From JAVBTT01 sp031556035 (GTDB lineage Bacteria; Bacillota; Clostridia; Oscillospirales; UBA929), in contig JAVBTT010000009.1 of assembly GCA_031556035.1 (NCBI GenBank), positions 1 through 64,000 on the forward strand: a DNA stretch of 64,000 bases, in the 5' to 3' direction. The translations under genes were made by a program, and so were the position numbers. The notes below the pieces were generated by a model. That model had not been told where the DNA came from, made no database searches, and worked only from the letters and a program-made list of their open reading frames with translations. Positions 1 through 8,157 of this stretch are shown in pieces. Each line of letters starts with the position of its first letter. Positions within the stretch are counted from its first letter, which is position 1.

Positions 1-78
1 ATCGGCTACACGGTGCTCCTGTGCTTTACCCTCTTTAAGACGGGCAGCATCAGCAAGAGCATTTTCGGGGCGCACTGA
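1..78 (+). CDS. C-terminal end of an ICE membrane protein (partial)
   Basis: The window opens inside a reading frame that ends with TGA at 76-78. The 25 visible residues include a short hydrophobic stretch (YTVLLCFTLF) followed by a small polar tail. In related Clostridial conjugative elements the gene before the SpoVG-like and PrgI genes is usually a VirB6/TrbL-like channel protein, so this is probably its last membrane segment and tail. Too little is visible to assign a family. Confidence 0.5.
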   Translation: MGYTVLLCFTLFKTGSISKSIFGAH

Positions 79-92
79 CGATTTATAGAGCT

Positions 93-111
93 TCGGGTCA
101 TCTTGGCCCGA
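93..111. repeat. 19-bp palindromic ICE repeat, copy 1
   Basis: The copy reads TCGGGTCATCTTGGCCCGA, two bases from the perfect palindrome TCGGGCCAACTTGGCCCGA. It lies in the 51-bp gap before the SpoVG-like gene, just upstream of that gene's ribosome binding site. Confidence 0.75.
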
Positions 112-129
112 GGCGGAAAGGAGCCATTT

Positions 130-693
130 ATGGCAATCAACCCAAACTCAAACGCGGCGCTCGAATTGAGCGATCAGAAGGATTATATTATGAACGCCCC
201 CATCGCGGAAGTGGCCGCGCATTTAGGGATGGATATCGACGAAGCGGTGAAGATGCGTGTTCTGGCGGCTGTCGAGGCGGCGTCACCTAAGATGGACGTT
301 GCTGTACGGCCCATTGAGCCGCAGGGCAATCTATACGGCTTCGCGAGCGTCACCATTGGCGGCGTGAAGATTGACGACTTCAAAATTGTGGAGAACAAGG
401 ACGGCGAGCTGTTTGTCGGTATGCCGAGCAAACCGGACAAAGGCAGCCAGAGCGGTTTTCGAAACACCGTCCATGTGGATAAGGATTTTCGGGAGGCGTT
501 CAGCGCGGCGGTTATCGGCGAATACCATGCGGCGGTACGCGAGGCGCAGAGCCGCGCCGCCAATCTGAAAGCCGCACCTGACAAGCCCCGCATGGCGGAG
601 CAGGTGCAGTCGGCGGCAAAAGAAGCCGCGAAACATAACGCCGACCTGCCGCCCAAAGAAAAAACCGCGAAACATCGCGGGGAGAGGGAGTGA
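130..693 (+). CDS. SpoVG-like ICE protein
   Basis: This 187-residue protein contains a SpoVG-type domain at about residues 55-140. The signature strings are VRPIEPQGNLYGFASVTIGG, LFVGMPSKP and FRNTVHVDKDFREAFSAAVIGEY, which match the beta-sheet core and the MPSK motif of septation protein SpoVG. SpoVG is a small nucleic-acid-binding regulator. Here it carries an N-terminal helical extension and a charged Ala/Lys-rich tail, so it is longer than the usual roughly 95 residues. The ATG at 130 is chosen because GGAG lies 7-8 bases upstream; an earlier in-frame GTG at 103 would overlap the palindrome. It sits between channel genes of a conjugation module. A role in ICE gene control is an inference. 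Confidence 0.75.
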   Translation: MAINPNSNAALELSDQKDYIMNAPIAEVAAHLGMDIDEAVKMRVLAAVEAASPKMDVAVRPIEPQGNLYGFASVTIGGVKIDDFKIVENKDGELFVGMPSKPDKGSQSGFRNTVHVDKDFREAFSAAVIGEYHAAVREAQSRAANLKAAPDKPRMAEQVQSAAKEAAKHNADLPPKEKTAKHRGERE

Positions 694-698
694 CGGAT

Positions 699-1091
699 AT
701 GTTTAACGAACCTAAAATCTCCCCTTGGGGTGAAGTGAATTATTGCGACACCCTCTGCCCCGGCGTGTTCCTCGTATCGACGCCGAGCCATGGCGGTTCC
801 ATGGTGGCGCGGGAGATGGAGGAATTTCTTTCCCCCGCCGCCCGGAGATGTGGTGAAAGGCATAACAGCTTTCTCTGCTTTGAGGAAGACGCCGCCGAGG
901 CCGTTGTCCTGCGTGAACTGCTGGATAAGCAGCTGTGGAGCATTCCTGACCGCATAAAGGATAAGGCGACGTTTGAGGAATCCATCAACAAATCCCTGCA
1001 GGAATACCATCCCGACTACTGGCGCTCACGGGAAAACGGGCGCGAGAATCTAGCGCCTGCCAAAATCGCTCCCACCCATGATGAACGCTGA
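699..1091 (+). CDS. DUF7007-like ICE protein
   Basis: This 130-residue soluble protein begins with SPWGEVNYCDTLCPGVFLVS and TPSHGG, the conserved core of a family I recall as DUF7007, found on plasmids and conjugative elements with no known biochemical role. A second conserved stretch (CFEEDAAEAVVL) follows at about residue 70. The ATG at 699 follows a purine-rich GAGAGGGAG; a GTG at 690 overlapping the previous stop is the alternative start. It is co-directional with the SpoVG-like gene and probably co-transcribed with it. The family name is from memory; the function is unknown. Confidence 0.6.
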   Translation: MFNEPKISPWGEVNYCDTLCPGVFLVSTPSHGGSMVAREMEEFLSPAARRCGERHNSFLCFEEDAAEAVVLRELLDKQLWSIPDRIKDKATFEESINKSLQEYHPDYWRSRENGRENLAPAKIAPTHDER

Positions 1092-1094
1092 GCT

Positions 1095-1113
1095 TCGGGC
1101 CAACTTGGCCCGA
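1095..1113. repeat. 19-bp palindromic ICE repeat, copy 2 (perfect)
   Basis: This is a perfect palindrome, TCGGGCCAACTTGGCCCGA, with 9-bp arms around one central base. It lies between the DUF7007-like gene and prgI, immediately before the prgI ribosome binding site. Confidence 0.85.
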
Positions 1114-1132
1114 GGAAGGAGGAAAACTCTCT

Positions 1133-1516
1133 ATGCCCTATGTGAACATACCCAACGACCTGAGCCGGATAAAAACCAAAGTCGCGTTTAACCTGACCAA
1201 GCGGCAGCTGCTCTGCTTCGGCGGCGCGGCGGCGGTCGGCATACCGACCTATCTGCTGACGCGCTCGGCTATCGGCAACAGCGCGGCCATGTTCGTGATG
1301 ATCGCGATCATGCTCCCGTTTTTCTTTGTGGCAATGTATGAGCGCGACGGCCTGCCCGCCGAAAAGGTGGCGCGGAACATGTTACGCGCTCTATTTATAC
1401 GACCGGGGCCAAGGCCGTATAAAACCGAAAATATCTATCCCATTCTGACAAAGGAGGAATCGTCCATTGGCTCAGGCAATCAAAATGAAACAGCCGCCGC
1501 GAAGCGGAAAACGTAA
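1133..1516 (+). CDS. prgI: PrgI family conjugation protein
   Basis: This 127-residue protein has the PrgI layout: a short N-terminal segment (YVNIPNDLSRIKTKVAFNLT), two transmembrane helices at about residues 27-70 (CFGGAAAVGIPTYLL and AMFVMIAIMLPFFFVAMY), then a cytoplasmic tail starting YERDGLPAEKVARNM. PrgI proteins are inner-membrane partners of the VirB4 ATPase in Gram-positive type IV secretion. An AGGAGG precedes the ATG by about 8 bases. Its 3' end overlaps the virB4 start by 50 bases, the usual arrangement in this ICE family. Confidence 0.88.
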   Translation: MPYVNIPNDLSRIKTKVAFNLTKRQLLCFGGAAAVGIPTYLLTRSAIGNSAAMFVMIAIMLPFFFVAMYERDGLPAEKVARNMLRALFIRPGPRPYKTENIYPILTKEESSIGSGNQNETAAAKRKT

Positions 1517-2468
1517 ATCCGCCGTGCCCCACACCGCGCAGCAAACCATACCCTACCGCGAAATGCTGCCGGACGGCATCTGCCGGGTGAGGGACGGCTA
1601 CTACACCAAGACAATTGAATATGATGACATCAACTACTCAGTGGCCTCAAATGACGATCAAGCCGCGATATTCGATGGATATTGCGACTTTCTCAATTAC
1701 TTTGACAGCGCCCTGCCGTTTCAGAAGTCGTTTGTCAATCACCGCTCCCGCCCCGGCAAAAAGTACAGCGTGAACATCGCGCCGCAGGACGATGACTACA
1801 ACAGCGTCCGCACCGAGTTCACCGATATGCTCAAGGGTCAGATTGCAAAGAGCAACAACGGCATCATGCGCTCCACATACATCACGTTTGGCCTGAACGC
1901 CACGTCGGTGAACGAGTCCCGACTTAGATTGGAGCGCATCGAGAACGACATTATGAGCAACTACAAAAAGCTCGGGGTGGCGTCGCGTACCCTAAACGGC
2001 CTGGAACGGCTCGAGGTGCTGCACCGACAGCTCAATCCCGGTTGGCGCGGGCGCTTCGCGTTCTCGTGGGCCGACATCGCCAAAACCGGCATGACCACCA
2101 AGGACTTCATCGCCCCGACCTCCTTTGACTTCCGACAGGGCCGAGTGTTTCACACCGGGGCGTCGTGGGGCGCGGCGTCCTATCTGCAAATCATGGCGTC
2201 AGAGCTGTCCGACCGGCTGCTTGCCGAAATTCTGGAAGTGGACGCGGAAATGACCGTCACCATGCACGTCAACACCGTTGACCAAATGAAGGCCATTAAA
2301 ACCATCAAATCCAAGCTGACCGCCGAGTGGAGCGCGCTGAATAAAAGGTATGTTGCCCTCAAAGACGAGGTGAAAGAGGCCGAGCAAATCCGCAAGAGCG
2401 TTTACAGTATTCTGCGACGGGGACAGCGGGAACGGGAGCCGCGCCGGACGCAGGATAAGGAGTTGTAA
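1467..2468 (+). pseudogene. virB4: virB4 conjugation ATPase, 5' fragment
   Basis: This 333-residue frame matches the N-terminal third of VirB4/TraE-type ATPases of Clostridial ICEs, with recognisable stretches such as DGICRVRDGYYTKTIEYDDI and ELSDRLLAEILEVDAEMTVT. Family members are about 780-800 residues and carry Walker A and B motifs in the second half. Here the frame ends in an arginine-rich tail (RRGQREREPRRTQDKEL) that does not look like VirB4, and no GKS/T loop is present. The C-terminus of the same gene resumes near base 4448, after a foreign cassette. The TTG at 1467 has AAGGAGGA 9 bases upstream. The fragment is unlikely to act as an ATPase, so conjugation is probably disabled. Confidence 0.85.
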
Positions 2469-2484
2469 TGCTTAGAATTAAAAG

Positions 2485-2524
2485 AAAACGCGGGGCAAAC
2501 AACACTATCGCCCCACGTTTTTTT
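2485..2524 (+). terminator. bidirectional intrinsic terminator
   Basis: The arms AAAACGCGGGGC and GCCCCACGTTTT form a hairpin followed by a T run on the plus strand and by a T-rich stretch on the minus strand. It separates the virB4 fragment from the convergent FtsW-like gene. Confidence 0.75.
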
Positions 2525-2530
2525 ACGCCT

Positions 2531-3904
2531 CTATCCTTGTACCTTAAAGTTGAATGTTAATTTCCCGTCTGTCCAAGTGATGAATCTATTTTTTTTGATG
2601 AAACTGGACATTTTCCCATCTGCCATAATATCACCTGTCCGAAATACCGAGGACATAAAACCTATTAGCACGAGGTTAATGATTGTTGCTGTATTCCCAT
2701 GCGATATAAGTGGAAGTGAAATCGGCGATGTGAATAGGAAACCAAGATTAAATGCAACATAGCTGACTACCTGCAAAGAAAACGTCATCATAATTGCCGC
2801 TGATACAAACAATCCCAAATTACTTTTTTGCTTAAAACAACGTTTGAACCCTTTTGCCATAAAGAATAGCAACGCACCTACGATAACCGCGAATGTAACC
2901 CAGCCCAAAAGCGATATTAAAGCAGTCAAAAGCAGGTCTGTGTAAAAAAATGAATGCGGCTCTGTTATTCTAACAACATACTCACTCGGTATTATTCCTT
3001 GGCCAAACAGCGTTGCTCCCTTTAATAACTCCCTTACCATTACGCTCATGTACCCAGCGCCGTTTGGGTCAAGGGCAGGATTGATCGCTACCGCCAATCT
3101 GTCCCATCTATATGGGGTCATACTCATTAAAAATATGATTGCAAGTAAGGCAAAAGGAGCACTCATCAAGAGAAAGCTATTTATGCGTTTAGAGCCGAAC
3201 CATTTTTTGTAGATAGCGATTCCTAAGAGCACTGCACCTGTTACTACAAAATGCAAGAAACCAGATATGGATGGCATATAAAGGGCTATAAAACCCAGCA
3301 AAGCAAAAGCCAACCCGCATAAAATTATGCCTAAATAGCCTTTATTTCGTGTTGCGAAAATAATAGCCACAAACGCGAGGGGAAACAGCAAAACAATGTA
3401 CTGTCCATAAAACGACCTGCCATTTACAATCGGTGAGCAAAACAGTACCGCCAAAGATATTGAAATAATGCCAAAATATATTATCTTTGGATATTTTCCT
3501 ATAATCGTGAAGTCAATAAAATAAGCGGCAATCATTCCGACAATTCCAAGTCCGGTACAAGCTAATCTGACGGACAATAAACCAAATCGGTCTTCGTCGT
3601 TAAAAACAAACAGTCGGACTAATAGGCCGAGTATCAAGAGTACCGCTGTCGCAGCGAACATGCTCCATTGTGGTTTTGGGCGGTGGATTCTGTCAAGCTG
3701 TGTGCCGATTGTCTCCGCATCGCCTGTTTCAGAAATGGCTTTTTCGGTTGCACCGTTTTCGTCTAAACCCTGTGCCATAAAGGAATCCCGGCCGTCAACA
3801 ATATGATTGGTCATTTCTTCGAAAATGCGGTTGCGCGCGCTCTTCCAACGGATTTGCCCACATATGGTATCTACATATTCTTTTATTTTTTCAAGCGAGG
3901 GCAT
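2531..3904 (-). CDS. FtsW/RodA-like membrane protein with prefix domain
   Basis: This 457-residue polytopic protein starts with a soluble helical domain of about 90 residues (ICGQIRWKSARNRIFEEMTN, GDAETIGTQLDRIHRPKP), the type called permease prefix domain 1. About ten transmembrane helices follow. The C-terminal half resembles the SEDS family (FtsW/RodA/SpoVE): the loop PHSFFYTDLLLTALISLLGW and PISLPLISHGNTA correspond to its conserved signatures. SEDS proteins polymerize peptidoglycan glycan strands, but the short set of conserved residues here leaves activity uncertain. The ATG at 3904 follows GGGGGTG and overlaps the padR stop, so the two genes form one operon. The pair sits inside the broken virB4 gene, has lower GC and appears to be an inserted cargo cassette. 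Confidence 0.8.
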   Translation of the reverse strand: MPSLEKIKEYVDTICGQIRWKSARNRIFEEMTNHIVDGRDSFMAQGLDENGATEKAISETGDAETIGTQLDRIHRPKPQWSMFAATAVLLILGLLVRLFVFNDEDRFGLLSVRLACTGLGIVGMIAAYFIDFTIIGKYPKIIYFGIISISLAVLFCSPIVNGRSFYGQYIVLLFPLAFVAIIFATRNKGYLGIILCGLAFALLGFIALYMPSISGFLHFVVTGAVLLGIAIYKKWFGSKRINSFLLMSAPFALLAIIFLMSMTPYRWDRLAVAINPALDPNGAGYMSVMVRELLKGATLFGQGIIPSEYVVRITEPHSFFYTDLLLTALISLLGWVTFAVIVGALLFFMAKGFKRCFKQKSNLGLFVSAAIMMTFSLQVVSYVAFNLGFLFTSPISLPLISHGNTATIINLVLIGFMSSVFRTGDIMADGKMSSFIKKNRFITWTDGKLTFNFKVQG

Positions 3905-4238
3905 AACTGACACCCCCATCCATAACACCGCTTACCGCTTTAGTATATGCTGTCCATTCCGATTGCTTTTTTACGAGAAGCCCTCTCCCGTAGCTTGTTA
4001 ATTGGTAATACCTTCTCATGCGCTGGTTATCGGCGTTTTCATCGTAAGACAGTACCATACCGTCATTCTCGAGACCATGCAAAATCGGATAAAGTGTTCC
4101 GGTCTTCAAACGAAACACATCCTCCGACCTTTTTGAAAGCTCTTCTATGATTTGGTAACCGTACATATCTTTTTCTTCAAGCAATTTGAGAATCAACATT
4201 GTGGTATTGCCTGATAACACATTTTTATCTGTCGTCAT
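3891..4238 (-). CDS. PadR family transcriptional regulator
   Basis: This 115-residue protein has the PadR winged-helix fold: LSGNTTMLILKLLEEKDMYGYQIIEELSKRS, the TLYPILHGLENDGM recognition and wing region, and the RRYYQLTSYGR strand. PadR proteins are dimeric repressors that often control an adjacent membrane-protein gene. Here it is the first gene of a two-gene operon with the FtsW-like protein, overlapping its start by 14 bases. A ribosome binding site AGGAGG precedes the ATG. The promoter is embedded in a long inverted repeat, so autorepression is likely. No other target is visible. Confidence 0.92.
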   Translation of the reverse strand: MTTDKNVLSGNTTMLILKLLEEKDMYGYQIIEELSKRSEDVFRLKTGTLYPILHGLENDGMVLSYDENADNQRMRRYYQLTSYGRGLLVKKQSEWTAYTKAVSGVMDGGVSYALA

Positions 4239-4255
4239 GTCCGTTCCTCCTATAA

Positions 4256-4302
4256 GTAGATTGTCTATACATTAGTATACATAGATTATCTACCTATGTC
4301 AA
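4256..4302 (-). promoter_or_regulatory. padR promoter with operator dyad
   Basis: On the minus strand TTGACA (4297-4302) and TATACT (4274-4279) are separated by exactly 17 bases. A 38-bp imperfect inverted repeat at 4256-4293, with outer arms GTAGAT/ATCTAC and inner arms TCTAT/ATAGA, covers the -10 and spacer. This layout fits PadR autorepression. Confidence 0.8.
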
Positions 4303-4447
4303 CGGATAAATGAAAATTTGTTGCAGTCCTTCCCCTCCTGTTCTTCCTTACAGAATGTAAAAGGCGGGTTGGCGTTTTGCGGTGACCTTCGGTCGCTACG
4401 AAAAACAAGCTATATTTCTTACAAAATTGGACAAAACACCTTGACAA

Positions 4448-4690
4448 AATCAGTTTGAAAACAGCGAGTTTATGGTAATGCTCTCACAGGCGGCGGGTGA
4501 CCGGGAGATTCTGGTCGAAAGGCTCGGCATTTCCCCGCATCAACTGCCCAACGTCACCCACAGCAATTCCGGCGAAGGGCTTTTGTTCTACGGGGACACG
4601 ACCATACCCTTTGTTGACCGCTTCCCGAAAAATACGGAAATCTACCGTTTGCTCACAACCCGCCCGGAGGACTTGCGAGATGGCGCGTAA
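4448..4690 (+). pseudogene. virB4: virB4 conjugation ATPase, 3' fragment
   Basis: The frame from about 4448 reads QFENSEFMVMLSQAAGDREI, then SPHQLPNVT, GEGLLFYGD, PFVDRFPKNTEIYRLLTTRPED, which is the extreme C-terminus of VirB4-type ATPases. An in-frame stop at 4442-4444 and the lack of a start with a ribosome binding site show that it is a remnant. About 350-400 residues carrying the nucleotide-binding motifs are missing between this piece and the 5' fragment. The stop overlaps the start of the next gene, preserving the original gene junction. Confidence 0.85.
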
Positions 4691-6413
4691 AAGCAAGTTC
4701 CGGCGGGAGAGCGCGGCGGCGAAACCGTCCGACCGTTTGCGCCGGGATGATGACGCTCCATCCTCCAACTCAGGCCGAGATGGCCCGAATCCCGATAAAA
4801 AGACGGCGCAGGAAGCCAAACACATGGACAAATCCAAGCTCCGCATCGAAAAAAGCGCTGACAAGCTGACCGTCGCCCGCGGCAAGCTTGCCAGCCAAAA
4901 GCCGCCGAAGAAATCCGGCGTGGTAAAGACGGTCACGCGAGCGGCGGGATATGAGGTCTGGGCGAAAGCTCATGGAAAAATCCATCAGGTGGAGCGCGAT
5001 AACGTCGGCGTCGAGGCCGCGCACCATGCCGAGATTGTGGGCGAGAAGGCTGTGCGCTCAACCTCGCGGTTTATAAAGCATCGCGTTCGCACCCGACCGG
5101 CGCGGCAGGTTCGAAAATGGGAGAGCAAGAATCTCAAAGCCAACGCGGACTTGCGCTTCCGTCAGCTTGCGCAGGAACACCCGGAATTGAAACAAAACGC
5201 AGTCAACCGCTATTTTCAGAAAAAGCGGCTGCGGAAACAGTATCAGAAAAAGGCTCAGGAGGCCGCGAAAAAAGCGGCGAAGAAAACGGGAGAAGCGGCG
5301 GTGTCGGCGTCCGAGAAGGCTGTCCGCGCCGTCGCCAACTTTGTCAAAAAACACCCTGCCGCCGCGCTGGTCGTTATACTGTGCCTCCTGCTTGTCGTTA
5401 CCCTGCAATCCTGCGTCGGCGGAGCGCTCTCCATCGGCAACGGCTTGGGCGGCGCGGTCGGGGCAAGCACCTATCCGTCCGAGGATGCCGAAATGCTCGC
5501 GGCGGAAGCAGTCTATGCCGGAATGGAAGCGGAATTGCAATATGAGCTTGACAACTACTCTGCACTACACCCCGGCTACGACGCGTATCACTACGACCTC
5601 GACGAGATAGAGCACGACCCCTATGTGCTCATCTCGATTCTGAGCGCGTGGCATGACGGCCCGTGGACGGTGGCCGATGTGCAGGGCACGATGACCATGC
5701 TGTTTGAGCGGCAATATACCCTGACCGAAACGGTGGTCGTTAAGGTACGCTATCGCACCGAAACCGACACTTGGACTGAGACCGACCCCGCAACCAGGGA
5801 AACCACAACGCATTCCGACACTTATGAGGTGGCCTACAATTATTACATCTGCACGGTCACACTGGATAATTTTAACCTGTCCCACCTGCCTGTATATATC
5901 ATGGACGAAGACAGGTTAGCGCGGTACGCGCTGTATATGGCGACCCTCGGCAACCGCCCGGATTTGTTCGCGGGTTATCCCGGCGCGTCCACGCCCAAAG
6001 ACTACACCGACTATGATATACCGCCGGAGTATCTGAACGACGCGACCTTCGCCGCCATTATCACCGAAGCCGAGAAGTATCTCGGCTTTCCCTATGTCTG
6101 GGGCGGCAGCAACCCGCGCACATCCTTCGATTGCTCGGGCTTCGTGTCGTGGGTCATCAATCACAGCGGATGGGATGTCGGGCGGCTCGGAGCGCAGGGG
6201 TTATATAACATTTGTACCCCTGTATCTGCCGCGAGCGCCAAACCCGGCGACCTCATTTTCTTTGTGGGCACCTATGACACCCCCGGCGTTTCTCATGTGG
6301 GCATCTATGTCGGCGACGGCATGATGATTCACTGCGGCGACCCTATCAGCTACACATCCGTTACTACAAGCTATTGGCAGCAGCACTTTTACGCCTACGG
6401 GCGGCTGCCGTAA
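4680..6413 (+). CDS. CD1108-type NlpC/P60 conjugation cell-wall hydrolase
   Basis: This 577-residue protein has a basic, Ala/Lys-rich cytoplasmic region with helical character (1-220), one transmembrane helix at about 224-243 (AAALVVILCLLLVVTLQ), an extracellular spacer, and a C-terminal NlpC/P60 domain (about 460-577). The catalytic Cys lies in FDCSGF near residue 485 and the His in SHVGIYVGDG. Such proteins cut peptide stems of peptidoglycan to let the conjugation channel through, as Orf14 does in Tn916. The ATG at 4680 follows GGAGG and overlaps the virB4 stop. The gene is intact even though virB4 is broken. An imperfect copy of the ICE palindrome lies inside its 5' coding region. Confidence 0.88.
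   Translation: MARKSKFRRESAAAKPSDRLRRDDDAPSSNSGRDGPNPDKKTAQEAKHMDKSKLRIEKSADKLTVARGKLASQKPPKKSGVVKTVTRAAGYEVWAKAHGKIHQVERDNVGVEAAHHAEIVGEKAVRSTSRFIKHRVRTRPARQVRKWESKNLKANADLRFRQLAQEHPELKQNAVNRYFQKKRLRKQYQKKAQEAAKKAAKKTGEAAVSASEKAVRAVANFVKKHPAAALVVILCLLLVVTLQSCVGGALSIGNGLGGAVGASTYPSEDAEMLAAEAVYAGMEAELQYELDNYSALHPGYDAYHYDLDEIEHDPYVLISILSAWHDGPWTVADVQGTMTMLFERQYTLTETVVVKVRYRTETDTWTETDPATRETTTHSDTYEVAYNYYICTVTLDNFNLSHLPVYIMDEDRLARYALYMATLGNRPDLFAGYPGASTPKDYTDYDIPPEYLNDATFAAIITEAEKYLGFPYVWGGSNPRTSFDCSGFVSWVINHSGWDVGRLGAQGLYNICTPVSAASAKPGDLIFFVGTYDTPGVSHVGIYVGDGMMIHCGDPISYTSVTTSYWQQHFYAYGRLP
4770..4788. repeat. 19-bp palindromic ICE repeat, copy 3 (degenerate, inside a gene)
   Basis: The segment TCAGGCCGAGATGGCCCGA differs at four or five positions from the perfect palindrome. 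It lies in the coding region of the NlpC/P60 protein, in the low-complexity N-terminal part. Confidence 0.5.
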
Positions 6414-6431
6414 AGGAGGGACTTTTGAAAT

Positions 6432-6716
6432 ATGGCGACACCCAAAACGGCCAAGGTGCAGGCCGAAATCGACAAGGCCAAGGCAAAACTGGCTGAACAG
6501 CAGACTCGACTCAAGGAGCTTGAGTGCAAGCGCACCGAGCTAGAAAACTTGGAGATTGTGGACATCGTGCGCGGCATGAGCATTCCGCTTGAGGATTTGG
6601 CCGCGTATCTGCAAGCCGTAAAGAGCGGCACGGTCACTTCGGGTCAGGTTGGCCCGAAGGCTGCGAAACCCGCACCTGAAAAAGACATCACCGATAAGGA
6701 GGACGAACCCGAATGA
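6432..6716 (+). CDS. DUF4315 family protein
   Basis: This 94-residue protein is a predicted coiled coil (EIDKAKAKLAEQQTRLKELECKRTELENLEIVDIVR) followed by GMSIPLEDLAAYLQAV and a disordered tail. That is the pattern of DUF4315, a small protein that follows the NlpC/P60 gene in Clostridial conjugative elements. AAAGGAGGG precedes the ATG. The role is unknown; its place suggests a transfer-apparatus accessory protein. A copy of the ICE palindrome falls in its C-terminal coding region. Confidence 0.85.
   Translation: MATPKTAKVQAEIDKAKAKLAEQQTRLKELECKRTELENLEIVDIVRGMSIPLEDLAAYLQAVKSGTVTSGQVGPKAAKPAPEKDITDKEDEPE
6639..6657. repeat. 19-bp palindromic ICE repeat, copy 4 (inside a gene)
   Basis: TCGGGTCAGGTTGGCCCGA, three or four bases from the perfect palindrome, encodes residues in the variable C-terminal region of the DUF4315 protein. 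The element is tolerated within coding sequence where the protein is disordered. Confidence 0.65.
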
Positions 6717-6811
6717 AAAAGATAATCTGCATATCCGCAGCGGCCCTGTCCGCGCTATCCCTGCTCCTGATAGCGGGCATTACAGTTAAAAGGAGGATTT
6801 CGTACAAATGA
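6713..6811 (+). CDS. 32-residue hydrophobic peptide
   Basis: A 32-codon frame starts at an ATG that overlaps the DUF4315 stop (ATGA) and ends in a TGA that overlaps the start of the DUF4366 gene. The product begins MKKIICISAAALSALSLLL, a positively charged start followed by one hydrophobic helix. It could be a small membrane protein, or a coupling peptide that keeps ribosomes moving between its neighbours. The 4-base overlaps on both sides argue that it is translated. Confidence 0.6.
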   Translation: MKKIICISAAALSALSLLLIAGITVKRRISYK

Positions 6812-7539
6812 AAATCCGTATTCTTACGGCGGCATTGGCCGCCTTTTTTATGCTCCCGCTTCTGAGCCAAACAGCTTTCGCCGCGCCGAACGATCTGCCG
6901 GAGGAACCTGTCGTCATCGTGGAAAATGAGGAAACTATCGCAATTAGCGATGAAACCTCCGAACCGGAGACGTTGCCTGTTCCGGTGACGGGCGGCTATG
7001 ACCCTGCTGTCCCCGAGCCGACAACTAAACCCTTCACCCCTTCCGGCGCAGGCACCGTGACAGACCACGCCACCGACGCCGACGGCAAGGAGTTTTATAC
7101 GATTACCGCCCCCGACAAAAACGTGTTTTACCTCGTCATTGACCGGCAGCGAAACACCGAAAACGTGTATTTCCTGAATGCCGTCACCGTGAATGATCTG
7201 CTCTCCCTCGCGGAAGCGCAAAAACCGTCCGAGACCCCGCAGGGCGGGACGGTTACGCCGCCTCCCTCCGAGAAGCCCGCCGAAACGACGCCTGAGCCGG
7301 AGCCGACGCAGAGCGGCGGCATGGGGACATATATTCTCATCGCGGTTATTGTCATACTCGGCGGCGGTGCCGGATGGTATTTCAAAGTTTACCGCCCGAA
7401 GCATCAGGCCGGAAACGCGGATGACAGCGAATACACACCCGAGAACACCAATGCGCACGATGATTGGGATGAGCAGCAGGACGGCGACGATTCACCTCCC
7501 TGGGATGTGGACGAGGATGAGAGCGAGGGCGAGAGATGA
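6808..7539 (+). CDS. DUF4366 family surface protein
   Basis: This 243-residue protein has an N-terminal signal peptide (KIRILTAALAAFFMLPLLSQ, cleavage near AFA), an acidic linker, the DUF4366 core (GKEFYTITAPDKNVFYLVID, NTENVYFLNAVTVNDLL), a Pro/Glu-rich spacer, a transmembrane helix at about 173-190 (MGTYILIAVIVILGGGAGWY) and an acidic cytoplasmic tail. The family is also known as CD1107-type mobile element protein and is always near the NlpC/P60 gene. It is probably a surface component of the transfer apparatus. The start has AAGGAGGA upstream. Confidence 0.87.
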   Translation: MKIRILTAALAAFFMLPLLSQTAFAAPNDLPEEPVVIVENEETIAISDETSEPETLPVPVTGGYDPAVPEPTTKPFTPSGAGTVTDHATDADGKEFYTITAPDKNVFYLVIDRQRNTENVYFLNAVTVNDLLSLAEAQKPSETPQGGTVTPPPSEKPAETTPEPEPTQSGGMGTYILIAVIVILGGGAGWYFKVYRPKHQAGNADDSEYTPENTNAHDDWDEQQDGDDSPPWDVDEDESEGER

Positions 7540-8093
7540 ACTTCACCAACAGCCCGTATGAACGGATGATGAAGCAGGTTCCCCGTGCTTCACGCCCTGA
7601 GACGCCCAAAGCCCCTCCCGGTTCTCCCTGTCATGGCTGCTGCTACTGGCGGGATGTGTCATGTATGGGGATATGTTACAGGGAACTGACCAGAGCCGAA
7701 CGAGCCGCCATCCGCAAACTCGTCGTGAGCCTATGCGCGAATTACGACAGCGGTTATGGCTGTCTGCCCCTCGACTGTGAGTGCTATATGCTCGGAAAAT
7801 GCTGGACTGATGCGTATTGCAAATACTTCCGCGAGGCTGTGCTGCCGAACGATCCTGTGCTCGCCGCTTCGCTGTCCGGCTGCACGGTCGAAACACGCTC
7901 CTGCACCCTCTGCGGCGAAGTATTCCCGGTGCACGGTAAACAGGTATATTGTTCGACTGCCTGCGCCGGGAAAGCACAGCGCAGGCAGCAGCGGGATTAT
8001 ATGAGAAAAAAGCGGGTCAGCGTTGAAAAATGCCACCTCAAAACCCGCGTTATATCAGGCTTTCCAATCCTCGAAACAGGGCGGGTAATGTAA
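7536..8093 (+). CDS. cysteine-rich VLP domain protein
   Basis: This 185-residue protein has about 19 cysteines arranged as CHGCCYWRDVSCMGICYREL, CECYMLGKCWTDAYCKYF and a zinc-finger-like CTLCGEVFPVHGKQVYCSTAC. The first part matches the cysteine-rich VLP domain that accompanies DUF4366 in these elements; the last part looks like a small zinc ribbon. Metal binding is inferred from cysteine spacing. It overlaps the DUF4366 stop (ATGA), so translation is coupled. The basic C-terminus suggests contact with nucleic acid, but this is not shown. Confidence 0.8.
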   Translation: MNFTNSPYERMMKQVPRASRPETPKAPPGSPCHGCCYWRDVSCMGICYRELTRAERAAIRKLVVSLCANYDSGYGCLPLDCECYMLGKCWTDAYCKYFREAVLPNDPVLAASLSGCTVETRSCTLCGEVFPVHGKQVYCSTACAGKAQRRQQRDYMRKKRVSVEKCHLKTRVISGFPILETGRVM

Positions 8094-8157
8094 TCGTATT
8101 ACCCATCTTGTTTTCGGGGGGAAAGTTTCAACTTTTCACAGATTGGAGGATTGCCTA

